Of a DNA stretch of 64,000 bases, positions 35,801 to 45,882 are shown in pieces. The stretch's first letter is position 1; each line of letters opens with the position of its first letter. Source of the DNA: Strobilurus pachycystidiatus (taxonomy: Eukaryota > Basidiomycota > Agaricomycetes > Agaricales > Physalacriaceae); contig JAHLMK010000002.1 in the NCBI GenBank assembly GCA_019915135.1, positions 2,604,001-2,668,000 on the forward strand. The letters are read 5' to 3'. Below the pieces are notes generated by a model, which ran no database searches, was not told where the DNA came from, and saw nothing but the letters and a program-made list of their open reading frames with translations. The position numbers were made by a program, and so were the translations under genes.

Positions 35801-37053
35801 GATATAACGCTATCCATTGTGTTGTTGACCGCTTCACCAAGACGGTAATTGTATCTCCATGCCGCAAGACCATTGATGCGGATGGTACGGTTGATATCTT
35901 GGTGGATGGTGTTTATCGACGCTATGGTCTCTGGGACAAGATGATCTCTGATCGTGGTCCCCAGTTTGCAAGCAAGGTCATGCAAGCCGTTCACGCTAAG
36001 CTAGGAATTACCTCTGCGCTTAGTACGGCTTACCATCCTCAAACAGATGGCGAAACCGAGCGTTATAATCAAGAACTTGAACAATACCTCCGCGTTTTCT
36101 GTAACTACCGACAAGACGACTGGGTCAAATACCTTCCCTTTGCGGAATTCTCTCACAACAGTCGCATTCACTCCGCCACGGGCAAGTCCCCCTTTGAACT
36201 TCTTCACGGTTTCAAACCCCGCTTATACCCCTCTTTGAACCCCACGTCCAATATTCCCACTGTCGAAGAACGGTTGACCAACCTAGAACGGCTTCGCGAG
36301 GAAGTCAAGGCTAGCCTTACCACCGCCGCAGAGATCATGAAGCGGAACAACGGAGATGTCACCAAGAAGGGCATTACGTTCAAAGTTGGTGACAAGGTGT
36401 TGCTTGACGGAAAGAATCTCAAGACAACGCGACCCAAAGCTAAGCTCTCAGACAAGCATCATGGGCCTTTTGAAGTCACTGACGTACTTGGACCAGTCAA
36501 CTATCGTCTCAAACTTCCTCCCACATGGCGTATACACCCTGTCTTCCACGCTGCCCTCCTCCTTCCTTTTGTGGAGACCGAGGCTCATGGGCCTAATTTC
36601 CCATCGAATCCGCCCGACCTCATCGACGACAAGGAAGAGTTTGATGTTGAAGCCATACTCGACTCTCGCCCAACTCGTAACAAGCGCGGCATTCAGTACT
36701 TGGTGAAGTGGTTGGACTACCCGTCATCAGAGAACACCTGGGAACCCAGTTCCAACCTCACGAAGGCACTCCCTTTGATCAAGGAATTCCATCGTACACA
36801 TCCCACGGCTTACTCCAAACCCCTTCCCCACCTTCGCACTCTCGGTGTCACCGTTAACGACATCTGGACGGGGACTACTGCGCTCCAGGCGCAAGCGCAT
36901 CCTAAAGAGGGGGTATTGTCACGAATCGCCTCTATTCTGCTTCCTCCATCACGTCTCCACTCCCGACATCGCCACATTCTCCCATCTCTACATTCACCTC
37001 GGCCTGGGCCTAGCCCACATTCACTTGGCATCCATCGTCTTGGCATTGCCTAG
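32893..37053 (+). CDS. pol: Pol polyprotein (PR-RT-RH-IN-chromodomain)
   Basis: One uninterrupted frame in the -1 register relative to gag, overlapping the gag stop. First ATGs are downstream (33013), so translation probably needs frameshifting from gag. Domains: aspartic protease (ALIDSGAEG); reverse transcriptase (RPVQDYRELNKG, MFFGLMNSPATFQ, YMDDILIF); RNase H (VDASDYATGG, DKELLAIIRALEAWR); integrase zinc finger (HHDSLGPGHPG...CATCQM); integrase core with D in TTDFITD, D in SDRGPQF and E in GETERYN; and a chromodomain near the C-terminus (EAILDSR, YLVKWLDYPSSENTWEP). Chromodomains direct integration to marked chromatin in this group. The frame runs through the polypurine tract and ends 137 bases inside the 3' LTR. 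Confidence 0.93.
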   Translation, partial: LERSPTPTLGGAVRNSVTNFTNRFSVLSTLCERTHPKELRMSAVTQNRQTPSITLELEFIGKITGRRIVAQALIDSGAEGIIINARYANQHHFTLMPLSSPFPVRNVDGTENVMGWVRHYTTQRIRIYSRDGHSYHEELIELYVTDIGDHDVILGTDWLDEHNPEIDWASVQIDFTRCPNSCTLNNPPVTDVRAHAKRIPIPTKRSPHDPRLHHRDYQVQWKDREGNLRPVPVQRTAGQRRSIRPRVYNWVQIPVVLFTEDDEEEVEVPREWEEQIYTQVFRDDYPRPVRDPQTPDGPSIQIRAGFSKAQELAEASQMPKDTRPLAERIPSQYHAYLTVFDKHISDRLPQHSTWDHAIDLKPGFEPKPCKTYPLSPTEQAELDAFLDENLAKGYIRPSKSPMASPFFFVKKKDGKLRPVQDYRELNKGTIKNEYPLPLIGELIDKLKGARYFSKVDLRQGYNNCRIKEGDEWKGAFKTNRGLFEPLVMFFGLMNSPATFQAMMNTILKDLIDSGKVVVYMDDILIFTKTLEEHRKVVLQVLQRLKEHDLYAKPEKCTFEAESIEFLGLIISHNELRMDPVKVDGVAKWPLPRNVKDVQSFLGFGNFYRRFIEGFSRIARPLFDLTKKDEPWVWKPECQEAFEALKDVFTSSPVLIMPNPDKPYRVEVDASDYATGGILSQTGDDDQWHPVAYISKSLSEPQRNYDIHDKELLAIIRALEAWRQYLEGSAHRVDILTDHKNLEYFANSQKLSRRQARWALFLTRFDFTLTHKPGTQNRSDPLSRRADHKEGVDDDNTDRILLDPKFFRIRATRPGEVVAVGDAELRRRIRECPNKDAEVRGALEVILRNGPRSLVKNLQEWNYEDGLVLFRGKVYVPDDLQLRRDIVKMHHDSLGPGHPGRFKTYELLSREFWWPGMSVFVRDYVDGCATCQMTKPRNHPAHVPLIPNEIPERPFGTITTDFITDLPECEGYNAIHCVVDRFTKTVIVSPCRKTIDADGTVDILVDGVYRRYGLWDKMISDRGPQFASKVMQAVHAKLGITSALSTAYHPQTDGETERYNQELEQYLRVFCNYRQDDWVKYLPFAEFSHNSRIHSATGKSPFELLHGFKPRLYPSLNPTSNIPTVEERLTNLERLREEVKASLTTAAEIMKRNNGDVTKKGITFKVGDKVLLDGKNLKTTRPKAKLSDKHHGPFEVTDVLGPVNYRLKLPPTWRIHPVFHAALLLPFVETEAHGPNFPSNPPDLIDDKEEFDVEAILDSRPTRNKRGIQYLVKWLDYPSSENTWEPSSNLTKALPLIKEFHRTHPTAYSKPLPHLRTLGVTVNDIWTGTTALQAQAHPKEGVLSRIASILLPPSRLHSRHRHILPSLHSPRPGPSPHSLGIHRLGIA
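36904..36916 (+). other. Polypurine tract
   Basis: AAAGAGGGGGTAT directly before the 3' LTR, the expected primer for plus-strand DNA synthesis. It lies inside the pol frame. Confidence 0.75.
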
Positions 37054-37390
37054 ACCTGTCCATCAGTGGTCTGATGACCACCTGGGTCTACTCCGGACCG
37101 CCTATTGTCTCTACTCCGGCCCGCCTATTGTCTCGCCACATTAGGACTTCCTATTGTCTTATTGTTCTCCTCCTTACTACACAGCCACGGACTTTGTATA
37201 TATATAGTAGCTCCCTTCCCTTTAGTTTCCTCAGTCTGTTCTCTTCGTCTACTCACTGCTCGGTCGCTCCTAGTACTGGTGTAGCTTGACACACTCCTCC
37301 TTCATATCTATCTCTATCTCTATCCCTTTCTCCTTGTCTCGTTCATGTGACTTGGGTGGTTGCCTTAGTATTCGGGCACCAGTCTTGACA
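36917..37390 (+). repeat. 3' LTR
   Basis: 474 bases, near-identical to 30579-31052; followed by the target duplication TTGGC. The last ~45 codons of pol are encoded within it. Confidence 0.95.
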
Positions 37391-37443
37391 TTGGCTATCT
37401 CTTGCTCGGCTGCAGCGATGTCGGCAAATTTGAACGTGGACAT

Positions 37444-38808
37444 GATCGTAGTTGGACGGAAAGTGCGCCCAGAGTGATCGGACGCGTTGGCCGTCTTGCG
37501 CGCAATTTGGCCGAGAGAGGCCAGCGCAGATTGTCACATGCAAAGCGACGAAAATGCTGGTAGGCGATGTCATCCGTGCTAGATGCAGAGTGACCTATCG
37601 ACGCGATATTGCAACACATGAGGTCCGGCATTGTGATGACGGCCTTGGCGATGACAAACCCTGGGCAGGCGTCAAAAGGCGGGAAGGCGGAAGATGGGCG
37701 GAGGGAGAAAACGGCTCGCGCATGTGCGAAAGGGATTGCCGTCATTGCTTGCGACCCTTGATGACCTTGGTCCCGACCGGAGTTCTTCTCGGGTTCTTCT
37801 TGCCCAGGTGCCAGTATCAGTGTACCACCGCTTACTCCGACACCGCTAAGACCGTCAGCGCGCATATTTTGTTGGCGACGCGACCACAATGCTCAGGAAG
37901 ATCTGAGTTCTTCCTGGGGCTTGTCATCCACAGAAGACGGTATTGTTGGTGCGATTTTGAGATTATGCACGCACTGGCAGTTATTTGCCTTTTGTTGCGG
38001 ACATTCCTTTCACAAAAGTCCGTCGTTCTTGAGTGGCGGCTTCAGCGCCCAACTCTTTGAATCGAACACTTTGCACCAGTTTGCGTATCTCTTGTAGTAC
38101 AAAGCGAGATGATCTGCGGGTAAGGATATGATCAGAGTTGGGTTGCTCAATCACGATTAGGCGACAGTTTGACTTCAGTTGCGCACTCTCCATACATCCC
38201 GGATAACCTTCCTTAGTAAATGCGTCTCGCCTTGTTTCTTATTGCCCAGTGTCGAGCCTCGAAGGGCTTGTCTCGAAATGGGACTCTGGGTAAACCTTCG
38301 AGCGACAGGACGTTGATGTGCAGGCCATGCTGTAATAATTAGGGTATCACAAAGCTTATAACCAGTGAGGTGCTTTCCAAGTTCGTGGTTATAGCCAGTG
38401 AGGTCTCTAACCCTAGTCTTACTGCTGGATACCCTAGCTCAGGCTTATAGTATTCGTTCAATGTAATTGCTTATAATAAATGGGCGCGCGCAGCGCCCGA
38501 AAAAATAATCGGGGTTTTCCGGTCATATTCCCACGGTTGGGTGAGCAGTGGCTGGCCTCCCGGGGCGGGGCCTATTGGGCGGGCTGTCGGGACCCGACCG
38601 GTCTATGCTTTCTTGTAGATGTATATTGGCTTATTATCTACCATAGAATCTAATTTCAAGTCCATAGCACAAGAACTGAGCTGGATGCGACCCGGATACC
38701 ACTGGCTCTTTATTGCGCCACACTTAGAATGAAAGCAGGATTCTGCTTGATATTTCTCCAAAGACTCTAGCAGTGCAGTGCTACTGCCAATTATACAGCG
38801 CTGCTCAG
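37444..38808. other. Stretch without supported gene
   Basis: Long but featureless frames lie on both strands (plus 37452-38060, minus 37395-37889), without splice or family support. A short inverted repeat TAGGGTATC / GATACCCTA spans about 38340-38445, enclosing 80-90 bases. The rest holds the upstream region of the interrupted minus-strand gene and GC-rich patches. Confidence 0.4.
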
Positions 38809-39056
38809 CGCCCGCGCCCGCTCACAAAACCGGGAATCATTTCCCCCGGGTACCTGATCCTTGCTAGCTTGCCCGCTGGTCCCCCGCCTCGGTGCTTACA
38901 GTGCTACATGGGACGCTAGTAGTTCAATGCTGCTGATGATTTTCCAGCGGTGCTCAGCGCCCGCGCCCGCTCACGGAACGGGATTGGTTTGCCTCGGGTA
39001 CCCGGATCCTTGCCCGCCCACCCGCTGTGCCCCGCCTCGGCTCTTACAGTGCTACA
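38809..39056. repeat. Diverged tandem duplication
   Basis: Two ~100-110 base units, 38809-38908 and 38947-39056, both running from TGCTCAGCGCCCGCGCCCGC to CTTACAGTGCTACA, with substitutions and small gaps between them and a 38-base spacer. Confidence 0.8.
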
Positions 39057-39384
39057 AACAACAGAGCTACCTTTTTGATTCAGATTTGAGAGTTTGAACA
39101 TGTAGCTACCAGTATACAAAATTTGAAAGAGCAACAAAAAATAAATTGTACCCGCTGTATTTGAACGGGTGACCACCAAAAAAGTGTCTTAATTTTATGG
39201 CTAGCACGTACGTGCAGCCAATAGGCTACACATGCGCGTGGGTGCTCAAGGTTCATGCGAGTCATTCTCCCATCTCTGCTCTGCTCCCAGCTAGCGTGGC
39301 GCGTATCAATCTCTATAGACATCTATTTGGTCCCAATCTTTGTTGTTTGACCACGACGAAATCTCTACTCCGATTGCAAGTATA

Positions 39385-41690
39385 ATGGACTCTCCACTGT
39401 GCGTTCTCCTTTCTCAACCCTGTCTCATGTGATTTTGATCGCTTGTCGCGTTCCATCATCCCTAATTCCGTATGTTGATCCCATCTCTCCTTATTTTCAG
39501 GGTCAGCCCCGTTTTCGATTCGAGCACTGTCCCACCTTTCCACAAGGGTTGGGCCAAGGGCTCTCGCAAGGAATTCCTCGACTCGCATCTCGACGCGTAC
39601 AAAGTTGCTCGGCGCAAGGGCACTCGCTCCGGCGTCGAGTACGCCGACACCGTTTTCAATGACTTTTGCAAGCGCTTCCCTTACGATCTCCCTCTGGACC
39701 AGGAACCGCCCAATCCCCTTCCTGCTGCGCGTCCCGACGAAGTACTCACGCCGTATGAGCGTGCCCAGAAGTCAGCTCTTATCGCGCGTCTGAGCACGGT
39801 ATGTTCCTTGTTTGTTCTCGCGACACAGCTCATTTGCGGACAGGGTATTCGCAACTACTTCGACACGCGTTACAACAAAGCAACACCCGTCAACAGGATG
39901 ACCCAAGCTCAGGTTGCTCGCGACCCTGTCGCGTCACTTCTTTCCAAGGTCTCCGGCGCCGATGTCGTGCGTAAACGCGGCCGTACCCCAGCTCAAATGT
40001 GGTCGAAGGAACGATTCTCTACTGTCCAGGCTGGTTTCAACGAGGACTTCGCGCAGACGGGGAAGGATGCGCGTCATGGTCGTATCAATGAGGTCGCCAA
40101 GTCAATCACTGATAATTTCAATGAGCTGCCGGAGACTGAAAAGGCGTACTGGAAGCAGCGGTCGGATGCCGACATTGCAGAGGTGGCCAAAGCAAAGCTG
40201 GAATCGCGAAGGTTGGTTGAACGTCTCGGGCCCGCCGAGACTCAAACGTATGTCTTTTACGATGTCTCTGTTATCTTCGAGTACTTAATCCAGGGCAGCG
40301 CCTTGGACTCTCTCGTAAACACTATGCAGCCGTTCCTGGAGGGGCTTTCGACGCTTCTCAATGGAAATGTCTCATTCTCTTGGATTGGTCCAGAGCCGAG
40401 GAAGGGCGGACAAGTAAATGTCATCACGTATGTCTTGCGAATGCGTCTTATTAGCTTCTGATTTTCTGCAGGATCAACATAGGCGAAAATCAAGACGCTC
40501 GCCCCAAGCCGTTCCACGATGCGGATGGCGAACGAGGCAAGAAACGATTCAAGACCTACCAAGCCGCGCTAGGAGAGTTTGGCATGTCATGTTTCAGTAT
40601 GTGCTTCTCTTCTCTGTCTCATTTTTTACTTGATGGATTGTTAGGCGAAGAACAACAACGGGCCCGATCCCTTCCCGGAGTAGCCATGCCCGCTCTCCCT
40701 CCTTGGTTCATGCGCGAGGTGAATCCGTGGAATGCACCGGATCCCGACCCCACTGCCCCTCCCGCTCCCGTTGCTGCTCCCGCTCCCACTCCCACTCCCA
40801 GTCCTAACCGGTCCGGATCCTCCGATGTCGAAAAGAAGTCCCAGCCGACAAAACGTAAACGTGCTGCTGGCAAGTCAAAGCCTCGGAAGAGAAAGACGGC
40901 TACTACAGAATTATCCGGTGATGACAGCAGCGACGAGGAGGAGGAGACGGCGGCATCCCGCCCTTCCAACGAATCCCAACCTCAGCCCTCGTCTTCGGCC
41001 CTTGGTGATGTTACAAACCATCAAAACTATCACCAGGTCATTGATCCGCGTCTCCTTGCTCCTCATTTTATTCCTACGTGTGGCCCTCTTGACTCGAACT
41101 CCCCCGACTGTGTCCCCGCGACGCAGTCCAATACACTCAACGCATCTCAGCCACTTCCACTCGTCGTTCTTCCCCCAACCGCGCCGGAATACCCCGATTA
41201 TCTTGTTGACAGCTACGCGTTCCTGGATACGTTCCCACTTGGTATTGAGTGGTCTAGACTCCTCGAGGCCTTTGTTCGATTGGAGATCTCGCGTGGATTT
41301 GCACACGGCAAGGCTCTCCCGACATTGAAAGTTCGCCCTCCCGACGTTGCTGCTTGGATTCAACGCGCTCGATCCCGCGACTACAAACCTTTGGTGGATA
41401 TTCGCACTCTCTCAGATCAATTCTGGGCGTGGTGGTCTGCCCTCCAGCCCGACTGGCGAGGTGTAACGATCGCTGATCGTCCGTTCCGAGAAGATCATCG
41501 CCTCGACTCCATGGGCAAGGCGTGGGGCGCTTTGAACACCAGCGGCGTCAACGGACTTTACAGTATCCTTGCCGTTCTAGCTTGGTGGGGCGCCGGGTGT
41601 GGTGGAGACATCCTCACCCAGGGAGAATGGGGTCTCGCAATTGCTGACGTCCATTGGGTCGTGTCCGAAATCTCCAAGAGTACCACTTGA
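39385..41690 (+). CDS. Large Ser/Pro-rich island protein (family Y, copy 2)
   Basis: Six exons, join(39385..39398,39501..39798,39844..40247,40299..40427,40472..40596,40645..41690), 671 aa. The first exon has only 14 bases. Content parallels the 26.7 kb gene: an N-terminal ordered region (HKGWAKGSRKEFLDSHLDAY, GIRNYFDTRYNKATPVNR, FNELPETEKAYWKQRSDADI), a Pro/Ser linker with KRKRAAGKSKPRKRK, then the shared C-terminal domain (EAFVRLEISRGFAHGK, VAAWIQRARSRDYK, FWAWWSALQPDWRG, GVNGLYSILAVLAWWG). Two introns fall at matching points in both copies. The linker is much shorter here. Function unknown; a nuclear role is inferred from the basic patch. Confidence 0.75.
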
Positions 41691-41921
41691 TATCGCCATA
41701 TTGTATTTTTCTTGGACATTACTTATTCTATAGTGTAACATTAATTGACGTGTCACTTTACTCAGAACGTTGAAAGCAAGCGAAGAGAAGAGCACGCGCA
41801 CGCTTAATTGTAGGTACGTAAATTTAATTAATGTCTCGGTGTCCGGCCTCGAGACCGTCGCCTAAAAGTTAACGTTAATCTCCCACATCACTCAGCCCCA
41901 CATCACTCAGCCCCTGCAAAC

Positions 41922-42746
41922 ATGGTAAAGAAAGATTTGCTTTCGGATGTTTCCACGCTCACACATTCCATCAGACTTCATTTGATAGTAAAATTGAGGC
42001 GGTTGACGCGATCCTGGAAATCCCCAGGGATGGGCTCAGTGCGGAACAGCTCGGCTTCCTCGTGAGGCATGCGGACGCCTATATGCAACATGTCGACTAC
42101 TATACGGAAAAAGAGTGGCTCAGAAAGTACTTTCTGCCATCTTTTCTCTTCGTCTTCTTTGGGAACGACCCGTGGCCATTCAATGAAAACATATTCGAAG
42201 AGGTTATGCAGGTGAGTTCCTGGTATATGATATTTTCAAAATTTTCATCCAGATTAGGACGTTCGCGCGGCTTTCCTGGTGCTGGAGAGACGGGTGCTAA
42301 GTTCCTCGACGGACGACGACGTGATGGCTTTGACATCGGCTATGGAGGCCAGCTCAATGGAAGTCTGGAACACGCTCGACGAGCAGCTGGTATGCGCTTG
42401 GACCCAAGAAGCCGGCCGCGACTACCGAGAAATCCCGGCTTTCTCCCGCCCCACCATCCGCGCACTCCCCATGGAATATTGCACCATATTCTATTTTCTC
42501 GGGGGCGGGGGCGGGGGCGGAGACGATGTGCCCTTCATTCGTCATTTCCTGCGCGCCGAACCGCCATACGGCCCAATCTCAGATGAGGTCTTTCACCGCG
42601 ATTGGCCGTCGCCGACGCAGGCTGAGCTCGATGGCCTGAGTGACGACGTCGATATGGATGGTCCTTGGGGTTCGGTTAGCTACAGTTGGCCTGGATTTGT
42701 TGGTGGCTCTTGGGACGACGGCTGCTGGGGATCCTCCGAAGATTAG
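41922..42746 (+). CDS. Unrecognised acidic protein (family Z, copy 1)
   Basis: Three exons, join(41922..41924,41975..42211,42258..42746), 242 aa. The model has a first exon consisting only of the ATG, followed by a 50-nt intron starting GTAAAG; the next frame (TSFDSKIEAVDAILEIPRDG) has no other start. The second intron must end at GATTAG (42257) to keep frame, joining IFEEVMQ to DVRAAFLVLERR. The C-terminus has a seven-glycine run and a Trp/Asp-rich tail (SWPGFVGGSWDDGCWG). No family is recognised. A segment (WLRKYFLPSF...DPWPFNENIFEEVMQDV) weakly resembles the minus-strand gene at 45.9-46.5 kb. Confidence 0.58.
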
Positions 42747-42891
42747 ATCTTGTCATATAGCTACAAAATATTCACATCTTTGCGACGCGTACATTTGAAT
42801 CATGTTGAAACACTCCGGAACGATTGATGCCCATCTTATCTTAATTGTCTGCGTCACCGAGCTGTGACTGTGCCGCTTCGGACCGGCATTG

Positions 42892-43253
42892 GGTCTAGTG
42901 AAGGTCTAGTCAACTTCAAGGATGGTGTTGACGGCCTTCTATGTTTCCAATCTCACCTATTTGCCATCGGCTCACGATCCTTGACTGACTATGATTAAAC
43001 TCCGTCAAACCTATGTCTTTTTACGGCTTGGATCTCACCAGCGGACATCCCGGTAATACGGTCTAGTAAACAGGAATTTACCTCGGTCCTTTAGCCCATT
43101 TCTCGCGCTAACAGTCGAATATATTCATGGGCACAATCACCTCTAGTTGGCCTTCAATATATCAGATAAATATCATAATAATCATATAAGCTAGTTACGA
43201 GTATTCCAGATTTTTACCATGGGCACAGCGGAAGTTGGAGCAGACGGTCTAGT
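42892..43253. repeat. Four GGTCTAGT motifs in an intergenic region
   Basis: GGTCTAGT at 42892, 42903, 43060 and 43246, mostly followed by (G/A)AA. The 42747-43432 gap otherwise shows no gene and holds the upstream region of the next gene. Confidence 0.5.
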
Positions 43254-43432
43254 GAACTCGTTTGGCAAGGCAGGTCCCTTACGGATTTGCTGTTTGGCCT
43301 CCGACCATCATCGTGCACCTTGCGTCTTTAACCACTGATTTTGGTACCCACCCCCACTTGGCAAGTTTCTCTCACCGTCACCCTCACACTGGTTGATCAG
43401 TCCTTTTTTCTTTGCTCAGCACAACGACTACG

Positions 43433-44118
43433 ATGCCCCCAAAAAAGATCCACACCACTGTCGAGGCTAAGTTGGCCGCAGACCGAGGAAAGAAATTGAG
43501 CTGGTACCACAGGTGCGCAATACCTTCGGCTCGTTGGCTGCTCCCTTACTGATGCTCTGCGCTCCTTCCCAAGGAATCGCGAGCGCCAGCTCCTCCTCAT
43601 GCGGCAGCGCTACGATGCCCAGGCTATCAAGGACGGCAGGAAACGCCGAGTAAAAGCTCCTCCACCACCACCTCCTCGGTACGCTGCGAATCCATTCTCG
43701 TGTCTGCAAGTCTTAAACATCCCTCAGAATTTTCGACGAGGAGCGTTGCAAAGTCCTGGTTCGACGTGCTCGCCACCTTTCCGCAGAGCTGCGAGTCACA
43801 ATCAATAACGACCCAGTTCGCTACTCCCGCGAGATGGTATCCGAAGTCCTGCGGCTGGGTTCTATCAACGGATGCTCCCTCCTCGAGGAGAAGGTGTCCG
43901 TGTTCCTTCGACACAAGGTCTGGCTCGTTGAGTCCCTGACGGTCATACGGGAAGAAGCCGGCATGAACAGCAGTTACTGGGAGACTATGCAGGCCTGCCA
44001 CGAGGGCTACGAACGCATCCATCTATACCTCGCGAATATCCTCAAGCACGCAGAGAAGGGAGAAAAGACACTGGAGAGAGTTCGAGCGCGTGGCGGGTTT
44101 CTCTACCAACAGGGTTGA
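43433..44118 (+). CDS. Small protein with basic N-terminus (family X, copy 2)
   Basis: Three exons, join(43433..43512,43574..43678,43728..44118), 191 aa; introns of 61 and 49 nt. The N-terminus is basic (MPPKKIHTTVEAKLAADRGK, SWYHRNRERQLLLMRQRYDA, GRKRRVKA) followed by a run of six prolines. The C-terminal part is helical (SREMVSEVLRLGSINGCSLL, VWLVESLTVIREEAG). The first intron cuts at the same place as in the 23.5 kb gene (after the YHR/WHR motif), supporting common descent. The basic segment may bind nucleic acid (inference). Confidence 0.65.
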
Positions 44119-44474
44119 CAAATAGTACATGTATCTTCTCTCAATCCTTCCTCCTGCGCCTTGTAACTACACCTTGTCTTGAGCTGATTGATACTGTAAC
44201 AGGATCTAGGCCTATTCGGACATTCGTGAGGCCGGCGATCTTGATGAAACCCGACAGCGCTGCTCCTCACGCCCGTGCGCAAGGCTTCCTTCGATACTCG
44301 CTCCCTTCCTGGTGTCGCCGACGAGCCTGACAGCTGAGTTCGTTGCTGAGTCGCGGAGTCCGGATTGGGGCAGCCACCTATATAAGCCTCCAAAGTGCGT
44401 ATTCGCTCCTCCTCCCACTACCCTCACCACCAACTCATTTGCGATTCAATTTCACCCAACAGCCAAATCTCATC

Positions 44475-45518
44475 ATGTCTAATAAGGAGAACATGTCCTC
44501 CCCTGCCGGGTATCCTGTGGTAAGCCTCCCTCTTTGCCAATAGCGCGACGACCCAATCAATTTTCCGCCAGGTGTACGCGAAGCTGATAGACCCACCGCG
44601 CACGACTCTCGCAGCGCTGCCTCCGTTTCCTGTAAGCAAACCAATCGACAATCACGACATGCGACGCGTATTGACGCGCTTTTTTCACGCAGAATCTCTT
44701 CCCGGCCGAGCAACACGCTTTTTTTCGCAATTGGGCGCGTCAGTTTGCTATCGCCATCCGCTTGGCTGGAGGAATCAAGAAGTTCACCGGCACCAAAGGC
44801 TGGCAGACCTTCCACGGCCAAATGCGCGTTGCGTATAATTTGGCTTACCGCCTACCTATGCGTATCGACGAGACGCGCAAGGAGTGGTTGGCGCGCCTGG
44901 ATGCAAGGGACAAGGTATATGACTCGCGTCTTTCTTCCGTATTCTCACTCTAACTATTTTCAGACGCTCAAGACCGGTCTTACTTGGGGTTGCCGCGTAT
45001 TGACTCTTCGGCCCAACGGGGCAGGGGAATATGAATTTTTCAACGTCCTTCAAGCCGATTGGATTCGCCCCAACAAGATTGATCGTCCACGCCCCCGGCC
45101 TCTGCGTGCTCTCTCAGCAAATGCACCTTCGCCACCACCATTGCCATCAGTCTCGCCGGCGGAACCCCCATCTCGTCCTTTGGGACGCCTCGTGCCCAGC
45201 GTCGTCGTCCCAACGCTTTCTTCTCTTGGTTACCGCATACGTCCGCGACCGGCACCATACACCACTCCCGCCAAGATGGCTAGGAGCTCTCGTTCTTCCC
45301 CGGCGTCGTCGCCGGACTCGCTTACCACCAGCTCGTCTGGTGTGTCGACTTCCACGTCCGTGTCGACGCCCTCTTCGGCCACATCTGTTGAGGATGATGG
45401 TGACGAAGGCGAAGATAGTTTGGAGGCTTGTGTAGCCTACTACCGGCAGAGCATGCTGTCCCGCCGCCGGAAGATTTCTTTGTCGCCGTCGCCTGGTCCA
45501 TGGGGCCCTGAGTTCTAG
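44475..45518 (+). CDS. Unrecognised island protein (293 aa)
   Basis: Four exons, join(44475..44519,44572..44631,44693..44914,44964..45518), 293 aa, every intron (52, 61, 49 nt) in phase 0. The ordered part is residues ~15-150: YAKLIDPPRTTLAALPPFP, EQHAFFRNWARQFAIAIRLA, WQTFHGQMRVAYNLAYRL, TLKTGLTWGCRVLTLRPNG. The C-terminal half is Pro/Ser-rich and ends in an acidic patch and SRRRKISLSPSPG. No known domain is recognised. It follows the family X gene on the same strand at 357 bases. The phase-0 introns at domain edges are unlike its neighbours. Confidence 0.65.
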
Positions 45519-45882
45519 GGCGTATATATTTCCTCCTCATTTTATCACGTCGCGATCTCTTATTATATCTTGAACGTTTGTTATATCTTGTTATTTACTG
45601 TAATCATCTCACTTCTAATTACTTCTTTCTGAGTTTTTGTCCCGAAATAATATCTATTTATTGTCATTGCTATAGTGATCGTGAGAGTTTGGCGGCTACT
45701 GCCAATTTCTCACAGTCTAACAGCGAGGCGGAGCTAAAGCTCGGGTTTGGCCTAATCGGGCAGTGTCGGTTAATGAACTTGACATCGTCAAAATGTAGGT
45801 AGATTCAGTATTTTAGTATCATATTTACCCACTCTCATTGTAAGTCAGACAAGATCTTTGAATGTAGGTAATTATATCAATG

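Larger units (their letters stand above)
30579..37390 (+). mobile_element. Ty3/Gypsy chromovirus (Tf1/sushi-like), full length
   Basis: 6812 bases bounded by direct LTRs (30579-31052 and 36917-37390, 474 bases each, beginning TGTCACG and ending TTGACA). I find two differences between the LTRs, near 30750 and 30757 (CATCTGGGTCC against CACCTGGGTCT). The element is flanked by a perfect 5-base target duplication TTGGC (30574-30578 and 37391-37395). It encodes Gag and a Pol with protease, reverse transcriptase, RNase H, integrase and chromodomain in that order. The chromodomain after integrase and the self-priming site place it with fungal chromoviruses. Very young by LTR identity. Confidence 0.96.
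30315..37443 (-). pseudogene. Small gene split by the LTR retrotransposon
   Basis: A minus-strand frame starts at 37443 (MSTFKFADIAAAEQEIA) and is cut at 37391-37395 by the retroelement. Beyond the other LTR, at 30573 and downward, the frame resumes as NLRLQIVALESKMTYSRREL and stays open to a stop at 30315. Dropping one TTGGC target copy together with the element restores one continuous frame of about 103 residues, which is strong evidence that the insertion is recent and disrupted a coding sequence. The segment around the break looks like an amphipathic coiled coil. An intron may lie after SRREL. No family is recognised. Confidence 0.65.

Noticed and set aside
37452..38060. Plus-strand frame of 202 codons after the retrotransposon
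   Set aside because: It overlaps the 5' region of the interrupted minus-strand gene and has a Cys/Arg-rich random look; no domain.
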